From Alphaproteobacteria bacterium (lineage in GTDB: Bacteria; Pseudomonadota; Alphaproteobacteria; RS24): 7,104 nt of DNA. Numbering within the stretch: position 1 is the first letter of the stretch; each line of letters begins with the position of its first letter. Under the pieces are notes generated by a model. The model was not told the origin of the DNA. It saw only the letters and a list, made by a program, of their open reading frames with translations, and did not search any database. The stretch covers positions 1-7,104 of the forward strand of contig JAKMCZ010000049.1 in NCBI GenBank assembly GCA_022428185.1, given 5' to 3'. Below, piece after piece: positions 1 through 5,066 of the stretch. Made by a program: the position numbers and the translations under genes.

Positions 1-490
1 CTATGAAGGTCGCATTGAGGCCGATATTCTCGACATGGGCGCCCATTTAGTGGCGCAATTCGATACTTATATCGCGCAGCGCGACGGCCCGTTGGTCTTG
101 GCGCATGGCGATATGCGCCTCGATAATATGTTGTTTTCAGACGCTGATGGGCGCACGATTTTGCTCGATTGGCAAACCGCGTCAGCCGCCCCGCCTATGG
201 GCGATATTGCCTATTGTATTTCGACCAGCTTGAAACAAGCCGATGAGCGCGCGGCCCATGAGCGGCGTCTGGTTGCGGCCTATCACGCGCAATTGGGCGA
301 CTGCGTCGGTGATTATGATGTTGATGCGGCATGGGCTGATTATCGCCGCGCCGCTTTTGCCGGTTTTATTATGGCGGTTATTTCGGCGATGATTGTCGAG
401 CGCACGGAGCGCGGCGATGAAATGTTTGCTGTTATGGCTGAACGCTCGGGCTGGCAAGCTTTGCATCTTGATGCGCTGGCGTTAATTTGA
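1..490 (+). CDS. APH-like phosphotransferase (kinase fold), 5'-truncated by the window edge
   Basis: C-terminal part of a protein of the aminoglycoside phosphotransferase/choline kinase-like superfamily, which transfers the ATP gamma-phosphate to a small-molecule hydroxyl. The frame is open from base 2, so the gene begins outside the window; the ATG at 35 is internal. The catalytic loop HGDMRLDN (bases 104-127) matches the HxDxxxxN Brenner motif, with the catalytic Asp at 110-112 and the metal-binding Asn at 125-127. The metal-binding Asp that corresponds to DFG lies in LLDWQ (167-169), followed by the typical MGDIAYCI segment. The N-terminal ATP-binding lobe is missing. About 163 residues are visible. 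The acyltransferase gene starts 29 bases downstream, so co-transcription is likely. The substrate cannot be told from the sequence; the family also includes choline, homoserine and ecdysteroid-type kinases, so antibiotic resistance should not be assumed. Confidence 0.82.
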   Translation, partial: YEGRIEADILDMGAHLVAQFDTYIAQRDGPLVLAHGDMRLDNMLFSDADGRTILLDWQTASAAPPMGDIAYCISTSLKQADERAAHERRLVAAYHAQLGDCVGDYDVDAAWADYRRAAFAGFIMAVISAMIVERTERGDEMFAVMAERSGWQALHLDALALI

Positions 491-519
491 ACCGATAATA
501 AGCAAGGGAATTTGTGCGC

Positions 520-1125
520 ATGACTATTTTCAACACACCGATTTTGAGCCAGTTTTTCAAACTTATTGCATGGGGCGCCTTGTTGATTATCGGCTGGCGT
601 CCGGGTCCGACCATTCCCAAAGAGATTAAGAAATGCGTTGTGGTGGTCGCCCCGCATACCTCGAATTGGGATTTCGGCCTGTTTCTGCCATTGGTCTTTG
701 CACTTAATTTATACGTGCGCGTGCTCATCAAACACACGATTTTTATCGGCCCGCTCGGCTGGTTCTTGCGCTATTGCGGCGGCATTCCGGTCGACCGCCG
801 TGCAACGCGCGATTATGTCGGGCAAATGGTCGAACAATTTGAGAAAAATGATGTGTTTCATCTGGTGGTAACGCCTGAAGGTACGCGAAGCCCGCGCACG
901 CATTGGAAAACCGGCTTCTATCATATTGCGATGGCAGCAAATGTGCCGATTATTTTGGCCGGTATTGATTGCGACAAAAAAACCGTTGGGGTTGACCGGA
1001 TTTTTCACCCCTCGGGCGATGTCGAGGCCGATATGATTGATATTTATGCTTTTTTTGATAATGTGCGTGGGGTCAGACCGGAGAATTACGCCTCGCCGAA
1101 CAAGCCTGCGCCGAAGGATGCATAA
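520..1125 (+). CDS. PlsC-like 1-acylglycerol-3-phosphate acyltransferase family protein
   Basis: Membrane-associated acyltransferase of the PlsC/LPLAT family, which moves acyl groups from acyl-CoA or acyl-ACP to lysophospholipid-type acceptors. With the ATG at 520 it has 201 residues. All four family blocks are visible: HTSNWD (H46, D51; the HX4D catalytic motif), GGIPVDR (87-93, acceptor binding), TPEGTRS (118-124) and VPIILAGID near 145-153. A hydrophobic stretch at about 12-25 may anchor the N-terminus in the membrane. A GTG at 514 would add two residues, but the purine-rich AAGGGA at 504-509 sits only 4 bases from it and 10 from the ATG, so the start is slightly ambiguous. It follows the phosphotransferase by 29 bases. 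At this size it may be an accessory LPLAT rather than the essential PlsC, and the acyl acceptor is unknown. Confidence 0.86.
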   Translation: MTIFNTPILSQFFKLIAWGALLIIGWRPGPTIPKEIKKCVVVVAPHTSNWDFGLFLPLVFALNLYVRVLIKHTIFIGPLGWFLRYCGGIPVDRRATRDYVGQMVEQFEKNDVFHLVVTPEGTRSPRTHWKTGFYHIAMAANVPIILAGIDCDKKTVGVDRIFHPSGDVEADMIDIYAFFDNVRGVRPENYASPNKPAPKDA

Positions 1126-1147
1126 AGCCTGCCGGTCTTGCCTTTAC

Positions 1148-1170
1148 CCGCATCTTGCGGCACTATTTTG
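1148..1170 (+). terminator. Weak terminator-like hairpin between acyltransferase and HD genes
   Basis: CCGCA (1148-1152) and TGCGG (1156-1160) form a 5-bp GC-rich stem with a 3-base loop. It is followed by CACTATTTTG, where the T-run is short and begins 5 bases after the stem. The gap between the flanking genes is 64 bases, with the next ribosome-binding site 18 bases further on. The hairpin is too short and the T-run too weak for confidence; it may attenuate or do nothing. Confidence 0.25.
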
Positions 1171-1189
1171 ATAATTATGGAGGTCAGCT

Positions 1190-1801
1190 ATGCTTGATGA
1201 TACGAAAACCAATTCGCCCGACCGCGCCCAATTTTCGGCGATGATTGACGGGTCTGAAGAAGACTATCAAAAGATTTCAGCCGCTTTTGGCAATTTCTCA
1301 AAAACCCTGCCCGATCGTGTGCTGGACCATTTGAAAATGCTGAAAGGCGATTTTGGCGGCTTTGCCGTTGACCGTTTTGAGCACAGCCTGCAAACCGCCA
1401 CCCGCGCCCATCAAGATGGCCGCGATGAAGAATATGTGGTGTGCGCGCTGCTGCATGATATTGGTGACCTGCTTGGCACGTTTAACCATGCCGAATTGGC
1501 GGCGGCGATTTTGAAACCGTTTGTGAGCGAGCAAAATTATTTCATGTTGCAAAATCATGGCGTTTTCCAGGGCTATTATTTCTTCCATCATATCGGGCTG
1601 GACCGCGATGCGCGCGATGCGTTTCGTGACCATGAGCATTTTGAATATACCGCTCAGTTCTGCCATCTTTATGACCAGTCGAGCTTTGACCCGGAATTCG
1701 AGTCACTGCCGCTGGAATTCTTCGAGCCGATGGTGCGCCGTGTTATGGAACGCCCGCGCGACTCGATTTATATGAAAGAAGATGGCGAAGCGGCGATTTA
1801 A
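1190..1801 (+). CDS. HD-domain metalloprotein, PhnZ/MIOX-like or phosphohydrolase (COG4341-type)
   Basis: A 203-residue cytosolic protein with one HD domain. The ATG at 1190 follows a strong GGAGGT (1179-1184) by 5 bases. Candidate metal ligands are H65 (in FEHSLQTATRA), H89-D90 (in LLHDIGD), H100 (FNHAE), H123 (QNHGVF) and D162 (HLYDQSSFDP). This H/HD/H/H/D set is what HD proteins with two metals use, and the H65-to-H89 spacing of 24 equals that of the organophosphonate oxygenase PhnZ as I recall it. The segments QNHGVFQGYYFFHH and YDQSSFDP with a later FFEPMVRR are typical of a bacterial family usually labelled HD phosphohydrolase. Known relatives split between hydrolases and mixed-valent di-iron oxygenases (PhnZ, TmpB, myo-inositol oxygenase), so the reaction cannot be fixed here. 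No phosphonate genes are visible nearby. The yggT gene begins 40 bases downstream. Confidence 0.83.
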   Translation: MLDDTKTNSPDRAQFSAMIDGSEEDYQKISAAFGNFSKTLPDRVLDHLKMLKGDFGGFAVDRFEHSLQTATRAHQDGRDEEYVVCALLHDIGDLLGTFNHAELAAAILKPFVSEQNYFMLQNHGVFQGYYFFHHIGLDRDARDAFRDHEHFEYTAQFCHLYDQSSFDPEFESLPLEFFEPMVRRVMERPRDSIYMKEDGEAAI

Positions 1802-1841
1802 GGCGTTTGCCTGTCGGGGCTGACTTCGCAAGAGGGCTTTT

Positions 1842-2129
1842 ATGGGCGCTTTATTGACGCTGATTTCTCAGCTTATTGAATTTTACATCTGGATTGTCAT
1901 TGCTTCGGCGGTGTTGTCTTGGTTGGTGGCCTTTGAGGTCATCAATATGCGCAATCGCTTTGTGTTTCTCATGGGCGATATGCTCAACCGCTTGACCGAG
2001 CCGGTCTATGTCCGAATTCGGCGTTATTTGCCCGATTTGGGTGGGCTCGATTTGTCCCCATTGGTGGTTATTTTCGGCCTCATGTTCTTGCGTAATTTAA
2101 TGTGGGAAGTTCTGGGGCCAATGATATAG
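1842..2129 (+). CDS. YggT family integral membrane protein
   Basis: A 95-residue membrane protein of the YggT family (YlmG in Gram-positives and plastids), an inner-membrane protein linked in various bacteria to osmotic tolerance, division or envelope assembly; its biochemical role is not established. There are two hydrophobic segments, about 8-30 and 72-91. Between them is the conserved part: NRFVF (38-42), TEPV (52-55), RRYLP (60-64) and GGLDLSP (67-73). GAGGG at 1832-1836 lies 5 bases before the ATG. The length is typical of the single-module, two-helix version. It precedes folD by 75 bases in the same direction, an arrangement common in Alphaproteobacteria. The small yggU (DUF167) gene that often follows yggT is absent here. 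Confidence 0.92.
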   Translation: MGALLTLISQLIEFYIWIVIASAVLSWLVAFEVINMRNRFVFLMGDMLNRLTEPVYVRIRRYLPDLGGLDLSPLVVIFGLMFLRNLMWEVLGPMI

Positions 2130-2146
2130 GCAATTCTTATAGGCAA
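2125..2146 (+). repeat. 9-bp direct repeat at the end of yggT
   Basis: TATAGGCAA occurs at 2125-2133 and again at 2138-2146, a period of 13 bases. The first copy includes the yggT stop codon (TAG, 2127-2129). A 6-bp inverted repeat, CAATTC (2131-2136) and GAATTG (2149-2154), overlaps it. No function is evident; it may be a small local duplication. Confidence 0.5.
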
Positions 2147-2166
2147 CTGAATTGGGTAGTGACTTA

Positions 2167-2199
2167 ACCAAAACGTAACCAAAGCGTGACCAAAGGCGG
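2167..2199 (+). repeat. Three 11-bp tandem direct repeats just upstream of folD
   Basis: Three consecutive 11-base units run without gaps: ACCAAAACGTA (2167-2177), ACCAAAGCGTG (2178-2188) and ACCAAAGGCGG (2189-2199). ACCAAA is perfect in all three. The period is close to one helical turn, so the copies would face the same side of the DNA, as in a multi-site operator. The third unit contains the probable folD ribosome-binding site (AAAGGCGG, 2192-2199). A regulator binding here could block transcription or translation of folD. Slippage-generated repeats are the plain alternative. Confidence 0.6.
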
Positions 2200-2204
2200 C
2201 ACTA

Positions 2205-3113
2205 ATGACGGCACAAAAAATCGACGGTAAAGCCATCGCCGCCGCGCTGCGCGGGCGCATTGGCGATGCGGTGAGTGCGCTTGATAAAGCGCATGGCAAA
2301 AAGCCGGGCCTTGCCGTGGTGTTGGTCGGCGAAGATGCCGCCAGTCAGGTCTATGTCAAAAACAAGGGTATTGCGACAAAGGAAGCGGGCATGACCTCGC
2401 TCGAGTTTCGCTTGCCTGCCGACACGCCCGAAGCTGTGCTGCTCGAGCAAGTCGACGCGCTGAATAATGACTCGGCAGTGAACGGTATTTTGGTGCAGTT
2501 TCCCGTGCCCGAACAGATGTCGCAGCAAAAAATCATCGACCGCATCAACCCCGCCAAAGATGTTGACGGGCTCAATCCGCTCAATGCCGGTCGGTTGGTC
2601 TCCGGCCTGTCAGCGTTGACCCCGTGCACACCGACGGGCAGCGTTATTTTGGCTAAGGAAACATTAGGCGATTTAAGCGGCAAACATGCGGTGGTCATTG
2701 GCCGCTCCAATCTGGTCGGCAAGCCGGTCGCGCAGCTTTTACTGAACGAAAATTGCACAGTCACGTTGGCTCATTCGCGCACCGCCGATTTGCCCGCCAT
2801 GTGCCGACAAGCCGATATTTTGGTCGCCGCTGTCGGCATTGCCGAATTGGTTAAGGGCGATTGGATAAAACCCGGCGCGTGCGTCATTGATGTCGGCATT
2901 AACCGCATTGATGCGCCCGAAAGAGGCCTTGATGATGAGGGAAAGGGCAAAACCCGCTTGGTTGGCGATGTAGACTTCGCCGCCGCGTCCGAAGTCGCCG
3001 CCCACATCACCCCCGTCCCCGGCGGTGTTGGCCCAATGACCATTGCCTGTCTTTTAAAAAACACGCTAACCGCCTTTTGCCGCCAAAACGGTTTTGAGCA
3101 ACCACCACTCTGA
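2205..3113 (+). CDS. folD: Bifunctional methylenetetrahydrofolate dehydrogenase/cyclohydrolase FolD
   Basis: Cytosolic enzyme that interconverts 5,10-methylene-THF and 10-formyl-THF using NADP, feeding purine and formyl-methionine synthesis. It is 302 residues, near the family's usual length. The active-site residues fall at the same numbers as in the E. coli enzyme: Y50 and K54 (in YVKNK), Q98 (GILVQFPVP) and D121 (PAKDVDGLNP). The Rossmann-type cofactor region shows VIGRSNLVGKP (164-174), and the C-terminal signature PGGVGPMT is at 272-279. The ATG at 2205 is chosen because AAAGGCGG (2192-2199) is 5 bases upstream and the N-terminus AQKIDGKAIA fits the family. A 75-base spacer with direct repeats separates it from yggT. 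Complete and apparently functional. Confidence 0.98.
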   Translation: MTAQKIDGKAIAAALRGRIGDAVSALDKAHGKKPGLAVVLVGEDAASQVYVKNKGIATKEAGMTSLEFRLPADTPEAVLLEQVDALNNDSAVNGILVQFPVPEQMSQQKIIDRINPAKDVDGLNPLNAGRLVSGLSALTPCTPTGSVILAKETLGDLSGKHAVVIGRSNLVGKPVAQLLLNENCTVTLAHSRTADLPAMCRQADILVAAVGIAELVKGDWIKPGACVIDVGINRIDAPERGLDDEGKGKTRLVGDVDFAAASEVAAHITPVPGGVGPMTIACLLKNTLTAFCRQNGFEQPPL

Positions 3114-3154
3114 GCTAGGCTTAAACCCGCGCAATAAAAAAATAGGAGCGCTAA

Positions 3155-3541
3155 GTGGAAGCCTTGGAACCGCAGCACAAGCGGCTCGTCATTAAAATGC
3201 AACCGCATATCTTGAAGGGGCGGAAGACGCTTTATCACTCCGTCAGATGGGCATGGCGCATCAATGCTGACCGCGCCAGCAAAGCCGATTTTGTGCTGGG
3301 CTGTGTCAACGACATTTGCGAAGGCGTGTTTGTTGCCGACAAGTGGATGCATGCAACCCAGCGGAATTTTCCGCATTTCTCGGATCCGGACAATCGACCC
3401 GACTTTCCGCATCATCGACCCGACAGATTCGGCTTTGACGGGCATGAAGCCGATTATGATATTCAGAAACTCTATGTCGGCAAATTATTGCCAGATTCAC
3501 AACGCGGCGGGCAAACCCGTATCCGCTATATCAATTGTTGA
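3155..3541 (+). CDS. Small conserved protein of unknown function
   Basis: A 128-residue protein I cannot assign to a named family. The start is a GTG at 3155, chosen because AGGAG (3144-3148) lies 6 bases upstream and no better start is seen. It is soluble, with no signal peptide or membrane segment. Visible blocks are SVRWAWRIN (29-37), ADFVLGCVNDICEGVFV (44-60, strand-like), WMHATQRNFP (64-73), RFGFDGHEA (91-99) and LYVGKLLPD (106-114), ending in IRYINC. From memory this block order (a W-R-h-N/D element, V-x-G-V-F, Y-G-F-x-G-x-E-A, Y-x-x-K-x-x-P) recurs in uncharacterised bacterial proteins, sometimes in defence or nuclease settings; that link is uncertain. A short RPD-containing repeat lies at 80-91. 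It is 41 bases after folD with no terminator between, so it may share the folD transcript. It ends directly against the argG stop. Confidence 0.72.
   Translation: MEALEPQHKRLVIKMQPHILKGRKTLYHSVRWAWRINADRASKADFVLGCVNDICEGVFVADKWMHATQRNFPHFSDPDNRPDFPHHRPDRFGFDGHEADYDIQKLYVGKLLPDSQRGGQTRIRYINC
3393..3424 (+). repeat. In-frame 11-bp direct repeat inside the small unknown gene
   Basis: ATCGACCCGAC occurs at 3393-3403 and 3414-3424, offset by 21 bases (seven codons), so the frame is kept and RPD is repeated at residues 81-83 and 88-90. TTTCCGCAT is also present twice (3368-3376 and 3404-3412). The patch looks like a small expansion in a linker between two conserved blocks. Confidence 0.5.
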
Positions 3542-4789
3542 CTATTTCCGCCGCCCCAGCAATTTCAGCCGCAGGGCGTTGAGCTTGATAAAGCCTTCAG
3601 CGTCAAATTGGTCGTAAACCATATCCTCTTCAAACGTCACATGCGCTTCTGAATACAGAGAATAGGGGCTGGTGCGCGACACGACAGAGGCGCTGCCCTT
3701 ATACAGTTTCACCACCACCTCGCCGGTTACATGCGACTGGCTCGCATCAATCGCCGCTTGCAGCATGTCGCGCTCGGGCGAAAACCAAAAGCCGTTATAA
3801 ATCAACTCGGCATAGCGCGGCATTAACTCGTCTTTCAAATGCATCGCGCCCCGGTCCAGCGTGATCGATTCAATGCCGCGATGGGCAGCCAGCAATACCG
3901 TGCCGCCCGGCGTTTCATAAACGCCGCGTGATTTCATGCCGACATAGCGGTTTTCAACCAAGTCGAGCCGACCAATGCCATTGGCGCCGCCAAGCCTATT
4001 GAGCTTGGTCAGCAAAGCCGCCGGCGATAATTTTTCACCATCGATGGACACCGCATCGCCGCGCTCAAAGCCGATGGTAATCTCGGTCGGCTTATCGGGC
4101 GCATCTTCGGGCGCGACAGTGCGCTGATAGACATAATCGGGGCATGGTTGGCCGGGGTCTTCCAGCACTTTGCCCTCGCTCGATGTGTGCAGCAAATTGG
4201 CATCGACGGAAAACGGCGCTTCGCCGCGCTTGTCTTTCGGCACTTGTATCTGATTGTGCTCGGCATAAGCGATGAGCTTTTCACGGCTTTGCAAATCCCA
4301 TTCGCGCCACGGCGCGATCACTTTTATATCGGGATTGCACGCATAATAGCCAAGCTCAAACCGCACTTGGTCATTGCCTTTGCCGGTTGCGCCATGGCAC
4401 ACCGCATCGGCACCGGTTTGCGCGGCAATCTCAACCTGCCTTTTGGCAATCAAAGGCCGCGCAATCGATGTGCCCAAAAGATAAACGCCCTCGTAAAGCG
4501 CATTGGCACGAAACATCGGAAACACATAATCGCGGACAAATTCTTCGCGCAAATCCTCGATGAATATCTCTTTAATGCCCAGCATTTCAGCTTTGGCGCG
4601 CGCTGCTTCCAACTCATTTGAGCCATTTTCATCGCTATGGTCATCTTGACCCAAATCGGCGGTAAAGGTGACAACCTCGCAATCATAGTTTTCCTGCAAC
4701 CATTTCAAAATGATTGAGGTATCAAGCCCGCCCGAATAGGCCAGCACGACTTTCTTGACGTCGCTCTTGATGTCGCTTTTATCGACCAT
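3542..4789 (-). CDS. argG: Argininosuccinate synthase
   Basis: Cytosolic enzyme joining citrulline and aspartate with ATP to give argininosuccinate, the penultimate step of arginine synthesis. It has 415 residues, slightly longer than the usual roughly 400. The N-type ATP pyrophosphatase loop SGGLDTS is at 19-25, GATGKGNDQVRFE at 133-145, and FSVDANLLHTSSEG and ENRYVGMKSRGVYETPGG follow. It is the common bacterial/eukaryotic type, not the E. coli type. The start ATG (4787-4789) is supported by GGAG (4797-4800) 7 bases upstream. The N-terminus carries a small tandem repeat, KSDI/KSDV (residues 4-11). Where relatives read ADLGQGEELE, this protein has an extra acidic/polar stretch at about 49-58. 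A possible upstream mini-ORF overlaps its start. It converges on the small unknown gene with no intergenic base. Confidence 0.98.
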   Translation of the reverse strand: MVDKSDIKSDVKKVVLAYSGGLDTSIILKWLQENYDCEVVTFTADLGQDDHSDENGSNELEAARAKAEMLGIKEIFIEDLREEFVRDYVFPMFRANALYEGVYLLGTSIARPLIAKRQVEIAAQTGADAVCHGATGKGNDQVRFELGYYACNPDIKVIAPWREWDLQSREKLIAYAEHNQIQVPKDKRGEAPFSVDANLLHTSSEGKVLEDPGQPCPDYVYQRTVAPEDAPDKPTEITIGFERGDAVSIDGEKLSPAALLTKLNRLGGANGIGRLDLVENRYVGMKSRGVYETPGGTVLLAAHRGIESITLDRGAMHLKDELMPRYAELIYNGFWFSPERDMLQAAIDASQSHVTGEVVVKLYKGSASVVSRTSPYSLYSEAHVTFEEDMVYDQFDAEGFIKLNALRLKLLGRRK

Positions 4790-4815
4790 CTTCTATCTCC
4801 ATATCAGCCGCCTTT
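4779..4815 (-). promoter_or_regulatory. Possible upstream mini-ORF (7 codons) overlapping the argG start
   Basis: On the minus strand an ATG (4800-4802) opens a 7-codon frame, MEIEDGR, ending in TAA (4779-4781) inside argG codons 3-4, in a different frame from argG. AAAGGCGG (4808-4815) lies 5 bases before this ATG, the same motif and spacing as upstream of folD. The mini-ORF runs across the argG ribosome-binding site (4797-4800) and start, so translating it would compete with argG initiation. Its last sense codon is CGA (Arg), which is suggestive for an arginine gene but rests on one codon. It may be chance. Confidence 0.3.
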
Positions 4816-5066
4816 ATAAGCCGAATGGCGAAAAAGGGAAGTATTTGCACATTATGAAAAATTTTTACAAAAACACCTAGTTTCAACTACCGCGTGTGGT
4901 GAAGCATATCGAACACGCATAACTATGTGTTCGGGAGGCATTTCTGCCTTTCGGTGGCAATCGGGACGCGAGGCCTAATGTTGCGTTTTTGCAATCGTAA
5001 ATTGGCCGTGGTTGTTGTTTGGATTATTTGTTGCCCGATTGCCGCTATCTTTTCACCGCACTTTTC
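4790..5066 (-). promoter_or_regulatory. rlmN-argG intergenic region with possible argG promoter
   Basis: A 277-base gap without a gene, the argG leader being at its left end. An A/T-rich tract spans roughly 4846-4873. On the minus strand it contains CATAAT (4851-4856), a fair sigma-70 -10 match, about 60 bases upstream of argG. The -35 position at 17 bases reads TAGGTG, a poor match, so the promoter call is weak. The right-hand part (4909-5046) is occupied by strong inverted repeats. No intrinsic terminator with a clear T-run follows rlmN on the minus strand. Confidence 0.35.
4909..5046. other. Three successive hairpins: candidate structured RNA element
   Basis: Three stems follow one another almost without gaps. 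P1: CGAACAC (4910-4916) pairs with GTGTTCG (4927-4933), extended by wobble pairs. P2: AGGCA (4936-4940) pairs with TGCCT (4945-4949) around a TTTC loop. P3: GGCAATCGGG (4956-4965) pairs with CCCGATTGCC (5034-5043), a perfect 10-bp stem extendable to 13 with wobbles. Nested inside P3 are GGCC+AAT (4972-4979, one bulge) with ATTGGCC (5001-5007), and TTGC (4981-4984) with GCAA (4991-4994). The strand is unresolved. On the minus strand this is the rlmN 3' region or argG upstream region. On the plus strand the last arm is followed by GCTATCTTTTC, a weak terminator-like tail. I recognise no known riboswitch, SRP RNA or 6S RNA. Pairing was done by hand. Confidence 0.35.

Noticed and set aside
1..490. 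Aminoglycoside resistance kinase
   Set aside because: Only the generic APH/choline-kinase catalytic motifs are visible, and the superfamily is mostly unrelated to resistance.
3381..3389. CGGATCCGG palindrome
   Set aside because: Short palindrome within coding sequence, expected by chance.
2771..3445. 224-codon minus-strand open frame opposite folD and the small unknown gene
   Set aside because: It lies antisense to two well-supported genes, has no recognisable motif, and its composition looks like a reverse-strand shadow.
3504..3554. GC-rich inverted repeat at the convergent junction as a bidirectional terminator
   Set aside because: The loop is 37 bases and neither side has a T-run; the arms are short GC runs within coding sequence.
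4148..4621. 157-codon plus-strand open frame inside argG
   Set aside because: Fully antisense to conserved argG sequence, with no motif; a shadow frame.
4910..4933. P1 dyad as a LexA or ArgR operator
   Set aside because: It does not fit the alphaproteobacterial GTTC-N7-GTTC LexA box, nor the AT-rich ARG box.
4909..5046. Known RNA such as 6S, SRP RNA or a common riboswitch
   Set aside because: I find no SRP GGAAG tetraloop core, no single long rod with a central bubble as in 6S, and no signature of the TPP, FMN, cobalamin or glycine riboswitches.
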